The notes under the pieces are model-generated. The model saw only the letters and a program-made list of their open reading frames with translations. It ran no database searches and was not told the DNA's origin. Below are positions 18,855 to 26,152 of a stretch of 44,819 nucleotides of DNA, in pieces. Source of the stretch: an uncultured Mycolicibacterium sp. (GTDB taxonomy: Bacteria > Actinomycetota > Actinomycetes > Mycobacteriales > Mycobacteriaceae); contig CAMFLL010000013.1 in the NCBI GenBank assembly GCA_945957405.1, positions 1 to 44,819 on the forward strand. Reading direction: 5' to 3'. A program made the translations under genes and the position numbers. Each line of letters starts with the position of its first letter. The stretch's first letter is position 1.

Positions 18855-20062
18855 GACCGGAATGCCGCGATGCCGGTCAACGCCTTACCGATGGACAACA
18901 GGTGCATCTCGGAGGTGCCCTCGTAGGTGAGCACCGACTCGAGGTTGTTGGCGTGCCGCAGCGGTGAGTACTCCAGCGTGATACCGCTGCCGCCCAGCAG
19001 GGTCCGGCATTCGCGTGCGATGGCGATGGCCTCCCTGACATTGTTGAGCTTGCCCAGGCTGACCTGCTCGGGCCGGACGCCTTCGGCATCCTTGATCCGC
19101 CCGAGATGCAGGGCCAGCAGCATGCCCTTGCCCAGTTCGACGGTCATGTTGGCCAGCTTCTCCTGCGTCAGCTGGTAACTGGCCAGCGGGCTGTCGAACA
19201 CCTCGCGGGACTGCGTGTAGTCGATGGTGGTCTCCAGGCTGTCGCGCGCCGCACCGAGCGCGCCGAACACGATGCCGAATCGCGCCTCGTTGAGGCACGA
19301 GAGTGGGGCGCCGAGGCCGACGGCCCCGGGAAGCTGCGCCGAGGCGGGCAGGCGCACATTGTCGAGCACCAACTCGGAGGTCACCGAGGCGCGCAGGGAC
19401 AGTTTGCGGTGAATCTCGTTGGCGGTGAAGCCCGGGGTGTCGGTGGGCACCAGGAACCCGCGGATGCCGTCGTCGGTCTGTGCCCACACGGTGGCCACGT
19501 CGGCGAGGTTGCCGTTGGTGATCCACATCTTGGTGCCGTTGAGGACCCAGTCTGCGTTTTCTCCGCCGCCGTCACGGCGCGCGCGGGTGCGCATACCGGC
19601 CGGGTTGGAGCCGAAGTCGGGTTCGGTCAGCCCGAAGCAACCGATCGCGTCACCGGCGGCCAGTCGCGGCAGCCATTCGTTCTTCTGGTCCTCCGACCCG
19701 TACCGGTGGATCGAGAACATCGACAGCGAGCCCTGGACCGACACGAAGCTGCGGAAGCCGCTGTCGCCGGCCTCCAGTTCCATACACGCCAGCCCGTAGC
19801 TGACGGCGTTGGTGCCCGCGCAGCCGTAACCGTCCAGGTGCATGCCGAGCACGCCGAGGTCACCGAACTCCTTGGCGAGTTCCCTGGGCAGGGTGGCCGA
19901 TTCGAACCACTCCTCGACGTTCGGCTTCAGCCGGGTGTCGACGAACTTGCGGACGGTGGCGGCGATGTCACGCTCATCGTCGTCGAGCAACCGGTCGGTG
20001 TCGAACAGTTCGAGCGGCTTGTAGGTGGCCTTCTTGGCCGGTGTCGCGATGGTGGTGCTCAT
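18851..20062 (-). CDS. gcdH: Glutaryl-CoA dehydrogenase
   Basis: 403 aa acyl-CoA dehydrogenase that should oxidise and decarboxylate glutaryl-CoA to crotonyl-CoA. It follows human GCDH closely in key segments: GYGCAGTNAVSYGLACMELE, SVQGSLSMFSIHRYGSEDQK, GCFGLTEPDFGSNPAGMRTRA and the catalytic-Glu segment TYEGTSEMHLLSIGKALTGI. Start ATG with AAGGAG 7 nt upstream, 12 bases after the aminotransferase stop. Its presence is what links the amine cluster to C5 (piperidine, 5-aminovalerate) rather than only C4 substrates. Confidence 0.92.
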   Translation of the reverse strand: MSTTIATPAKKATYKPLELFDTDRLLDDDERDIAATVRKFVDTRLKPNVEEWFESATLPRELAKEFGDLGVLGMHLDGYGCAGTNAVSYGLACMELEAGDSGFRSFVSVQGSLSMFSIHRYGSEDQKNEWLPRLAAGDAIGCFGLTEPDFGSNPAGMRTRARRDGGGENADWVLNGTKMWITNGNLADVATVWAQTDDGIRGFLVPTDTPGFTANEIHRKLSLRASVTSELVLDNVRLPASAQLPGAVGLGAPLSCLNEARFGIVFGALGAARDSLETTIDYTQSREVFDSPLASYQLTQEKLANMTVELGKGMLLALHLGRIKDAEGVRPEQVSLGKLNNVREAIAIARECRTLLGGSGITLEYSPLRHANNLESVLTYEGTSEMHLLSIGKALTGIAAFRS

Positions 20063-20074
20063 GGTTGTCTCCTT

Positions 20075-21427
20075 CTACAGTGCCGCGAAGCCGTCGCGCA
20101 GGACGTCGAAGGCTTCGATGAGTAGTTCGTCGGAAATGGTCAATGGTGGCAGGAATCGCAGCACATTGCCGAAAGTTCCTGCCGTCAGGGTCAATACACC
20201 GTTCTGCCGGCAATGCCGGGTCAGCGCGGTCACGGCGTCTCGGTTGGGCTCGCGGCCGCCCGGCACCACGAGTTCGGCGGCGATCATCGCCCCGCGGCCG
20301 CGGATGTCACCGATGATGTCGGTGCCGGCGGCGATGCTGTGCAATTCGCGGACGAGGACATCGCCGATGGCGCGGGCGCGGTCGATGAGCTGACCGTTCT
20401 CGATCTCGTCGAAAACCCCCAGCGCCGCCGCGCAGGAGATCGGGTTGCCGCTGTAGGTGCCGCCGATCCCGCCGGGGTGGGCGGCATCCATGACGTCGGC
20501 ACGGCCGGTGACCGCGGCCAGCGGCAGCCCGCCGGCCAATCCCTTGGCGGTGGTCACGAGGTCGGGGACCAGGCCCTCGTGCTCACAGGCGAACCACGCT
20601 CCGGTGCGGGCGATGCCGGTCTGGACCTCGTCGGCCACCAACAAGATGCCGCGATCACGGCAGAACGCGGCCACCGACTGCAGGAAGCCGGGTGCGGGGA
20701 CGATGAAACCGCCCTCACCCTGGATGGGTTCGACGACGACACACGCCACGGCGTCGGCACCGATCTGGGCGTCGACCAGTTGGGCGAACTGGCTGAATGC
20801 TTCGTCCGCGCAGTTCTGCGGTCCCGACGGCCACCGGTACGGGTACGCCATCGGCGCCCGGTACACCTCGGGTGCGAACGGCCCGAACCCGTGCTTGTAC
20901 GGCTGGTTCTTGGCCGTCATCGTCATGGTCAGCAATGAGCGGCCGTGAAACGCGTGGTCGAAGACCACGACGGCGGGACGCCCGGTGGCGGCGCGGGCGT
21001 ACTTGACCGCGTTCTCCACCGCTTCGCTCCCGGTGTTGAACAGGGCGGTGCGTTTGTCGTGGTCACCGGGAGTGATCCGGTTGAGCACCTCGGCGACCTC
21101 GAGGTAGGGCTCGTATGGCGTGGCCAGGAAGCAGGTGTGGGTGTACTGCGCCAGCTGGGCGGCGGCGCGCGTGACCACGGCCGGCGCCGCGTTGCCCACC
21201 GTCGTGACCGCGATACCGCTACCGAGGTCGATGAACGAGTTGCCGTCGACGTCGACGACCACGCCGCCGCCCGCGGCCGCCACGTACACGTCGGCGGCGC
21301 TGCCCAACCCGGCCGGCAGTGCCGCGTCGCGGCGGGCAGCCAGCTCGAGGGAGCGGGGGCCGGGAACGTCGGTGTGGATGCGGCGTACCTGGTGCAACTC
21401 GGGGCCGCCGAGCAGAGTCGTTGTCAC
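20075..21427 (-). CDS. gabT: 4-aminobutyrate/5-aminovalerate aminotransferase (class III)
   Basis: 450 aa PLP enzyme of the class III aminotransferases, size and motifs of mycobacterial GabT. DLGSGIAVTTVGN, FNTGSEAVENAVKYAR, DEVQTGIARTGAWFACEHEG and the PLP-lysine segment TTAKGLAGGLPLAAVTGR. Moves the amino group of GABA or 5-aminovalerate to 2-oxoglutarate, giving succinate or glutarate semialdehyde (GabT/DavT). GTG start, apparently leaderless: TAGCCT ends 7 bases upstream. First gene of the minus-strand operon. A davT name would fit equally well; activity on C5 is inferred from context. Confidence 0.88.
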   Translation of the reverse strand: MTTTLLGGPELHQVRRIHTDVPGPRSLELAARRDAALPAGLGSAADVYVAAAGGGVVVDVDGNSFIDLGSGIAVTTVGNAAPAVVTRAAAQLAQYTHTCFLATPYEPYLEVAEVLNRITPGDHDKRTALFNTGSEAVENAVKYARAATGRPAVVVFDHAFHGRSLLTMTMTAKNQPYKHGFGPFAPEVYRAPMAYPYRWPSGPQNCADEAFSQFAQLVDAQIGADAVACVVVEPIQGEGGFIVPAPGFLQSVAAFCRDRGILLVADEVQTGIARTGAWFACEHEGLVPDLVTTAKGLAGGLPLAAVTGRADVMDAAHPGGIGGTYSGNPISCAAALGVFDEIENGQLIDRARAIGDVLVRELHSIAAGTDIIGDIRGRGAMIAAELVVPGGREPNRDAVTALTRHCRQNGVLTLTAGTFGNVLRFLPPLTISDELLIEAFDVLRDGFAAL

Positions 21428-21434
21428 GGTATCC

Positions 21435-21440
21435 AGGCTA
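21435..21440 (-). promoter_or_regulatory. -10 element, leaderless start of the aminotransferase operon
   Basis: Minus-strand TAGCCT (21440-21435) is followed by 7 bases and then the GTG start, the spacing expected for a leaderless mRNA. No consensus -35 (TACGCG at 17 bases), which suggests activator dependence. Confidence 0.4.
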
Positions 21441-21600
21441 GAGTCACCGACATCGGACGCGTATGGCCGTGGTGGATATCGGCGGCGTGCATATTGTCCG
21501 GCTCGGCGAATCGAGGTGTGGCCGGACGGACGATCGCGCGACGTGGGTGCTGTGGAGCGATAGTCTCGTCGTCACCCCCAGCAGAAAGCCGCGCACTCGA

Positions 21601-22038
21601 ATGCCCCCGATCTCCAGGATGGTCTCCAGGATCGCCCTCTATGCAGCCTTCGGTGCGTGCGCCCTCGGCCTGGTGCCGGCCGCTCATTCCTCGCCGTGCG
21701 ACCCGGACACCATGCGGATGTCGCCGCAGCCGGTGCTGTCGTGTCCCGGTGTCGAGCCGGCTCCACAGATGCTTCCGCCGGCTGCGCCCATCGCCGCTGC
21801 TCCGATCGCGCCACCTCCGGCCGGTCCGGTCGACGCCGACGCGGGGGCGTCGCCAAACGCGCTTCCCGCGCCCGGCCAGGCGCCTGATGTGCCACCGGTC
21901 TTCAACGCGGACGGCAGCCAGAACTTCGGTCAGGGTGGGTTCTTTGGCGGGATCTGGGACGAGTTCCACAGCGATTTCCACAACGGGGTCCCCGCCGACC
22001 TGGTCTACGGTCCGGCCCCAGCGCCACCGCCGCAGTAG
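21601..22038 (+). CDS. Small exported Pro/Ala-rich protein
   Basis: 145 aa from ATG at 21601. Signal peptide (SRIALYAAFGACALGLVPAAHS, cleavage near AHS-SP), then a Pro/Ala-rich low-complexity mature part with two Cys near its start (SPCDPDTM, LSCPGV) and an aromatic end (FFGGIWDEFHSDFHNGVPADLVYG). No lipobox. Typical of small secreted mycobacterial proteins of unknown function. The start is uncertain: no strong ribosome site, and ATG at 21619 would also leave a complete signal peptide. A -10-like TAGTCT lies at 21561-21566. Runs away from the aminotransferase gene. Confidence 0.65.
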   Translation: MPPISRMVSRIALYAAFGACALGLVPAAHSSPCDPDTMRMSPQPVLSCPGVEPAPQMLPPAAPIAAAPIAPPPAGPVDADAGASPNALPAPGQAPDVPPVFNADGSQNFGQGGFFGGIWDEFHSDFHNGVPADLVYGPAPAPPPQ

Positions 22039-22047
22039 GCGCACACC

Positions 22048-22067
22048 GGCACCCGTTTCCCGGTGCC
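22048..22067 (+). terminator. Weak hairpin after the exported protein gene
   Basis: GGCACC (22048-22053) pairs with GGTGCC (22062-22067) around an 8-nt loop. Short stem and no U-run; a possible weak terminator only. Confidence 0.25.
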
Positions 22068-22140
22068 TTCAGACCGCGTCATGGTCGCGGCCTGCCTACA
22101 GTGCCCCGCCAGTGAGGGGCGACCTCGAGAAAGGCGACGC

Positions 22141-23061
22141 GTGCTTGCTGTGCTGGAAGCCTTCTCGATCATCACCGTGGTGATCGCCGTCGGCGTCGTG
22201 GTGGGGTGGCGTGGTGTGCTCGGCGACAACGCCAAAATGGTCCTCAACCGCACCGCGTTCCACATCGGGGTTCCGGCACTGCTCCTGCTCAGCCTCGCCG
22301 ACTCCGAGCCCACCCAGGTGTTCTCGCTCACGCTGTTGGTATCGGCCATCGCGGCGCTCGCCCTGTACGGCGTGTACTTCGTGATCGCGAGGGTGCAGCG
22401 GTTGCGGCGCGGTGAGGCGACCGTCGGCGCGATGTTGTCGTCGTACGTCAACGCGGGCAATCTCGGCATACCGCTGTCCACCTATGTGCTGGGCAGCACC
22501 ACCGAAGTGTCGTCACTCATCCTGTTCCAGATCCTGATTCTGGCGCCGATCAGCATCGGACTACTCGATTCGGAACAGTCTCAACACCTTTCGGTGAGCC
22601 GCCGAATCGCTGCGTTGTTCGCCAATCCGATCATCGCGGCCAGTGCCGTCGGTCTGGCGCTGAGCCTGGCGGATATCGGCGTGCCCCAGGTGGTCCGCGA
22701 CCCGTTGGAGCTACTGGCCGCCCTGGCGGTCCCGACCGTGCTGTTGGCATTCGGGATCTCACTGGCCGACCGCAGGCGTGACGGCACCAACGGCGTCGAC
22801 CGCCGCCAACTCTCGGTCGTGGTGCTATTGAAGGTCGTCCTGATGCCGGTCGTGGCGTATGCGGTGGCGCGATGGGGCTTCGGCGCCACCGGTCATCAGC
22901 TGATGATCGTCACCGTGCTCGCCGCGCTTCCGTCGGCCCAGAACATCAATACCTACGCCGCGCTGTATCAGCGGGGCGAGGCGCTGGCTCGCGACGCCAC
23001 TCTGGTCAGCACCATCGTTTCCGTGCCGGCCATCATGGCCGCGGTCGCCGTCACCAGCTGA
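22141..23061 (+). CDS. AEC-family (auxin efflux carrier-like) permease
   Basis: 306 aa, about 10 membrane segments, Mem_trans/AEC family. Features: FHIGVPALLLLSLADSE, VNAGNLGIPLSTYVLG (the Asn-Gly crossing motif), PTVLLAFGISLAD, and ALPSAQNINTYAALYQRGEALARDATLVSTIVSVPAI at the C terminus. GTG start at 22141 with GAGAAAGG upstream; an in-frame ATG at 22063 lacks a ribosome site. Family members export or import small organic acids; substrate unknown. No partner gene. Confidence 0.88.
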   Translation: MLAVLEAFSIITVVIAVGVVVGWRGVLGDNAKMVLNRTAFHIGVPALLLLSLADSEPTQVFSLTLLVSAIAALALYGVYFVIARVQRLRRGEATVGAMLSSYVNAGNLGIPLSTYVLGSTTEVSSLILFQILILAPISIGLLDSEQSQHLSVSRRIAALFANPIIAASAVGLALSLADIGVPQVVRDPLELLAALAVPTVLLAFGISLADRRRDGTNGVDRRQLSVVVLLKVVLMPVVAYAVARWGFGATGHQLMIVTVLAALPSAQNINTYAALYQRGEALARDATLVSTIVSVPAIMAAVAVTS

Positions 23062-23200
23062 CGCAGCGCCCCCGCCGATCGGTCGATCGGGCTGGGACAG
23101 GCGCTTCATTCATGACAGAAGACCGTGAGTCTTGTGCTGACCGCATGACGCGGACGGTCGGGGGGCAATCATCGATCGCAATATCGTTGCTGTATCTGCG

Positions 23201-23215
23201 CTAGCACTGTGCTAG
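23201..23215. promoter_or_regulatory. Operator-like palindrome CTAGCAC-T-GTGCTAG
   Basis: Perfect 7+1+7 inverted repeat in an AT-richer patch with TTGCTG 12 bases upstream. Too tight for an RNA hairpin, so a dimeric repressor site is the natural reading. The binding protein is unknown. Confidence 0.5.
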
Positions 23216-23256
23216 TGAGCAAACACAATGAGAGGTCGTGCGGCGGCTTCGGCGTA

Positions 23257-23333
23257 GGCCGGACGCCCGCCGACGCGGAGTGAGCTCGCCGCCCCGGCCA
23301 CGGGCGTCCGGCCGCTCCATGTCGTCGGAGCGG
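23257..23333 (+). ncRNA. Two tandem hairpins, possible structured RNA
   Basis: GGCCGGACGCCCG (23257-23269) pairs perfectly with 23301-23313 (13 bp, 31-nt loop). A second stem CCGCTCC (23312-23318) with GGAGCGG (23327-23333), loop 8 nt, follows with a 2-base overlap. No protein explains them. The strand is arbitrary, and expression is not shown by sequence. Confidence 0.3.
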
Positions 23334-23593
23334 CTGCGGTCTTCCACTCGTGTTCTGGCGTGCGGCGGGGCGTCGGCGCTGCTCTGTCGGTCATACGCGG
23401 CGGAATGGTGTTATGCGTCGTGTCGTGGACGGCGTTCGTCGGCCGACCACGTCCTCGCAGGTCAGTGACTTTGCGGTGCAATCTGGCCGCGATCCCCCCG
23501 TGGTGGACGCGCGGCACTTTTCTGACATCTCGCGTTCTAAGTGTTGCTCTGCCGCACCGTCAGGTAGCCTCCAACAAGCAAACTACAAAGTAT

Positions 23594-23622
23594 TTGCTGA
23601 CAGCGGGTATGTCGAGTAAATT
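23594..23622 (+). promoter_or_regulatory. Promoter of the EspR-like gene
   Basis: TTGCTG (23594-23599), exactly 17 bases, TAAATT (23617-23622), in the most AT-rich part of this stretch. Predicted start near 23629 gives a leader of about 130 bases that contains a small ORF. Confidence 0.6.
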
Positions 23623-23657
23623 TCAGACCCGAGTGGCATGGAAAGGACATCTCGCCG

Positions 23658-23819
23658 ATGACCGTGGCCCCAGAGGCGACGCAACAGGCTGTTCGGACAG
23701 CACTCGCGGGGGGCGAAAAGGACCGGACCCGGTTGGGCCGGGAAAGGGGGACCGCCCATGACGACAGGCGCAATCGCGATGTCGGGGCAGTACTCGGGAC
23801 TGACGGTTGTGAGTCCTGA
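23658..23819 (+). CDS. Small upstream ORF overlapping the EspR-like gene
   Basis: 53 aa from ATG at 23658 with GGAAAGGA 11-18 nt upstream; begins MTVAPEATQQAVRTALAGG and then becomes Arg/Asp-rich (GEKDRTRLGRERG). It overlaps the first 62 bases of the EspR-like gene in another frame, so ribosomes translating it pass over that gene's ribosome site and start. It could act as a regulatory leader peptide. No family recognised; it may be chance. Confidence 0.4.
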   Translation: MTVAPEATQQAVRTALAGGEKDRTRLGRERGTAHDDRRNRDVGAVLGTDGCES

Positions 23820-24264
23820 GCGCCGCGGCGGCGCCGTCAAGCGCGGCCGACACTTCCGCCCAGAGGGTCCCGACGGCTTCGCCGACCGGTTGAACCGGCT
23901 GTTCGCGAGTGTGTACGGACCGGGGCAGAAGCGGCCCTACCGCAACTGCGAGGTCATTCGTTGGCTCTCGTCTCGGGGTGTCTGGCTCTCGGACCCGTAT
24001 CTCTCGCAGCTCCGCCGGGGACAGCGCACCCGGCCCGCCGACGAGGTCATCGTGGCCCTGGCTGACTTCTTCGGGGTCGATGCCGCCTACCTCAACGACG
24101 ACGACCCCGCCTACACGGCGCGCGTCGACGCCGACCTGATGTGGATGGCGATGTCGCGGGACACGTCCGTTCGCCGGCTCACCGCAGTGTTACTGGATTT
24201 GTCCCCGCGGGCCCGCAAGGCCCTCCTGGACGAATTCGACAGCGAGCACCCCTCGTCAGACTGA
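23758..24264 (+). CDS. EspR-like helix-turn-helix DNA-binding protein
   Basis: 168 aa. It resembles the ESX-1 regulator and nucleoid protein EspR (Rv3849): FADRLNRLFASVYGPGQKRPYRNCEVIRWLSSRGVWLSDPYLSQLRRGQRTRPADEVIVALADFFGVDAAYLNDDD (helix-turn-helix near 60-90), then LMWMAMSRDTSVRRLTAVLLDLSPRARKALLDEFD, matching EspR's dimerisation half. It has an extra N-terminal tail of about 38 residues. ATG with GAAAGGGGG upstream. An XRE-type regulator paralogous to EspR; targets unknown. The start region is overlapped by a small upstream ORF. Confidence 0.82.
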   Translation: MTTGAIAMSGQYSGLTVVSPERRGGAVKRGRHFRPEGPDGFADRLNRLFASVYGPGQKRPYRNCEVIRWLSSRGVWLSDPYLSQLRRGQRTRPADEVIVALADFFGVDAAYLNDDDPAYTARVDADLMWMAMSRDTSVRRLTAVLLDLSPRARKALLDEFDSEHPSSD

Positions 24265-24372
24265 CGTCCCTGCACAGCTCCGCCAGGCCAATCGGGTAAC
24301 ACGGGTACCTTCGGTGCCGATATCATCGGCAGTAACGACAACCCCACCCGCCTCGTCTGTAGCGGAGGACCC

Positions 24373-24963
24373 ATGCGACGCAGTTGGACGACGGCCCTTG
24401 GTGCCGTCGGCGTGGCTGCCGCCCTCGTCGGCTCCGAGGTCTTGGGCGGTATCTCCCCGGCGGTGTCCCATGCGGTGCCGGGCCCGGAGGCCAAGGATTT
24501 CTCGAAGCCCGCGATCGTCATCCTGGGTTACGGCCTGAACCCGGACGGCACGATGCGCCCCATCCTGCGGCGCCGCGTGCTGACCGGCTTGACGGTTGCC
24601 CAATTCTTTCCGCAGTCGCCGATCATCGTGACCGGCGGTAACCCGCAGAACGGCAACACCGAAGCGGGTCAGATGCGCAAGATGCTGCTGATGCTCGGCT
24701 TCCCCGACAGCCGCATCATCGTCGAGGACAGGGCCAACAGCACCGTCCAGAACGCGGCGTTCTCGGTACCGCTCGCCGAACAGGCAGGGACCTCGGGCAT
24801 CATCGTCGTGACCTCGTCGACCCATCAGGACCGCGCCGACGGGAACTTCGCCGATGCCGGCGGCAATGTCCTTGCGACGGTGAGCTACCCGGACGGCAAT
24901 CCGACGGTGAACGTCGTCCAGTTCGCGCGCGACGCGATGAGCCCCTTCGTCAACGTCGGCTGA
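24373..24963 (+). CDS. Exported YdcF/DUF218-family protein
   Basis: 196 aa. Signal peptide (RRSWTTALGAVGVAAALVGSEVLGG, cleavage near SHA), then a YdcF-like domain: AIVILGYGLNPDGTM, RRRVLTGLTVAQ, IIVTGGNPQNGNTEAGQMRKMLLMLG, IIVEDRANSTVQNAAFS, and IIVVTSSTHQDR. DUF218 proteins include SanA/ElyC and bind nucleotides or act in envelope metabolism; the exact activity is unknown. ATG with GGAGG 7 nt upstream. Confidence 0.82.
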   Translation: MRRSWTTALGAVGVAAALVGSEVLGGISPAVSHAVPGPEAKDFSKPAIVILGYGLNPDGTMRPILRRRVLTGLTVAQFFPQSPIIVTGGNPQNGNTEAGQMRKMLLMLGFPDSRIIVEDRANSTVQNAAFSVPLAEQAGTSGIIVVTSSTHQDRADGNFADAGGNVLATVSYPDGNPTVNVVQFARDAMSPFVNVG

Positions 24964-25073
24964 CAACAGTCCGGTCGGGCGCCGGCGGTGCAGAGTGGTC
25001 CGATACCCGAGCGTCGAACCGCCGCGCGCGCGACACTGAGAGGGCCGGCTACTCGTCTCGTGGGGAGGGCGGC

Positions 25074-25388
25074 ATGACACAGCACGTCGATGCGCGAACG
25101 ATGCTCAAAGGAACAGCGCCTGCGTTGGCCGTCATGGCGCTGGCGGTGTCGGCATGGTTGGTGTCGTGTGAGATTGCGCCATCGCAGCCGCCGGATCGAA
25201 CACTGCCGAACACCACGGCGACCGCAGGACCGGCGGGTCCGCCGCCGACCACGCCAGATGCGCTGGGGGGCGGGTTGACACTGCCCGCGGCCTCGACGAC
25301 TGGGTCGACGCGGGCCGGACTGCCGGTGCTCACCGCGCCCGGGCCCACCACGGAACCGCTACCGGCGACGGTGCCGCCGAAAGGCTGA
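25074..25388 (+). CDS. Small putative lipoprotein
   Basis: 104 aa; hydrophobic signal (LKGTAPALAVMALAVSAWLVSC) ending in the lipobox LVSC, then a Pro/Thr/Ala-rich low-complexity tail with no recognisable domain. ATG with GGGAGGG upstream. Anchored at the outer face of the membrane by prediction; function unknown. Ends 26 bases before the convergent TetR gene. Confidence 0.65.
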   Translation: MTQHVDARTMLKGTAPALAVMALAVSAWLVSCEIAPSQPPDRTLPNTTATAGPAGPPPTTPDALGGGLTLPAASTTGSTRAGLPVLTAPGPTTEPLPATVPPKG

Positions 25389-25413
25389 GACAGACGGCAC
25401 CGGCGCGTGGCAG

Positions 25414-25992
25414 TCAGGCCGCGACTGCAGCGTCGATCAGGTCAGCGGCCACCGACCTGGCATGCAGGAGCGGTGCGCTGTCGTTGAGCGAGGTGGCCAA
25501 CGCCGTGGCACCCTCGAACAGAACCGCCAGCTGGTTGCCGAGAAGGTAGGGATCCCGGGCACCGGCTTCGAGGGCCACCGTCGCCAGTCGCTGTGCGAAG
25601 CGCTGCTTGTGGGCACGCACCAGCTCGTCGACGCCGGGCAGTTCGCCGGCGGATTCCACGGCCGCGTTATGGAAGGGGCAACCCCGCAGACGTCCGCTCG
25701 GCTTGGCCTCGAACACCGCGAGCAGGCGATCCCGGGGAGTCAGCTCCACGAGATCGAGGCGGCGTTCCATCGGCGAGCCGCCCCGCTCGTCGATGCCGCG
25801 CAGGTAATCCTCGACGAGTTCGGTCTTGCGTGAAAAGTGTTGGTAGAAGGTGCGCTTGGAGACATGCGCGTGCCTGATCAGCAGATCGACTCCGGTGGCA
25901 TGAATGCCATGGCGGTAGAAGAGCTCGGCGGCTGCCCGTCTGATGCGTTCGCGTGCACCGCGGCCGCCGACTGGTGTCTCTTGGGCGGGCAT
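25414..25992 (-). CDS. TetR-family regulator
   Basis: 192 aa from ATG at 25992. N-terminal HTH (RERIRRAAAELFYRHGIHATGVDLLIRHAHVSKRTFYQHFSRKTELVEDYL); the C-terminal half includes GCPFHNAAVES, typical of TetR regulators of oxidoreductase/electrophile genes. The start is apparently leaderless: TATCCT ends 6 bases before ATG, and a longer reading would run through the operator. Divergent from the NmrA-like gene; identical ACCGATCGGT cores lie in both promoters, so it probably represses itself and that gene. Confidence 0.85.
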   Translation of the reverse strand: MPAQETPVGGRGARERIRRAAAELFYRHGIHATGVDLLIRHAHVSKRTFYQHFSRKTELVEDYLRGIDERGGSPMERRLDLVELTPRDRLLAVFEAKPSGRLRGCPFHNAAVESAGELPGVDELVRAHKQRFAQRLATVALEAGARDPYLLGNQLAVLFEGATALATSLNDSAPLLHARSVAADLIDAAVAA

Positions 25993-26001
25993 GCCCGCAG
26001 G

Positions 26002-26015
26002 ATACCGATCGGTAT
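26002..26015. promoter_or_regulatory. TetR operator 1 (own promoter)
   Basis: Perfect palindrome ATACCGATCGGTAT, lying in the minus-strand promoter TTGACT-N18-TATCCT that drives the TetR gene. Confidence 0.65.
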
Positions 26016-26077
26016 ACCTATTAGTCAATATCGTTCAGTATGTCAGGAATTGTGATTAATAATAGGAGACAGATCAG

Positions 26078-26127
26078 TTTACTTTGACTGCATGCGCCGC
26101 TAACGTCGCATTTGAGACCGATCGGTC
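26078..26127 (+). promoter_or_regulatory. NmrA-gene promoter and TetR operator 2
   Basis: TTTACT (26078-26083), 17 bases, TAACGT (26101-26106); the palindrome GACCGATCGGTC (26116-26127) lies just past the predicted start. It shares the 10-base core ACCGATCGGT with operator 1. Confidence 0.6.
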
Positions 26128-26152
26128 CACCGACAGCTCAGGAGAGTCACGT

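Larger units (their letters stand above)
23062..23593. other. Non-coding stretch with structured elements
   Basis: About 530 bases with no gene I can support. Open frames across it have no ribosome site and Arg/Ser-rich translations typical of non-coding GC-rich DNA. It contains the 15-base palindrome at 23201-23215 and two adjacent hairpins (23257-23333), listed separately. A structured RNA or a long regulatory region ahead of the EspR-like gene is possible. Confidence 0.5.

Noticed and set aside
23201..23215. CIRCE (HrcA) element
   Set aside because: It shares TAGCAC with CIRCE, but the arms are 1 base apart instead of 9 and the outer bases differ.
23360..23761. 133-aa open frame before the EspR-like gene
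   Set aside because: No ribosome site, crosses the AT-rich promoter and has no protein-like composition.
26084..26152. Earlier start for the NmrA-like gene
   Set aside because: It would lie upstream of the -10 and operator, and ATG at 26153 has AGGAGAG.
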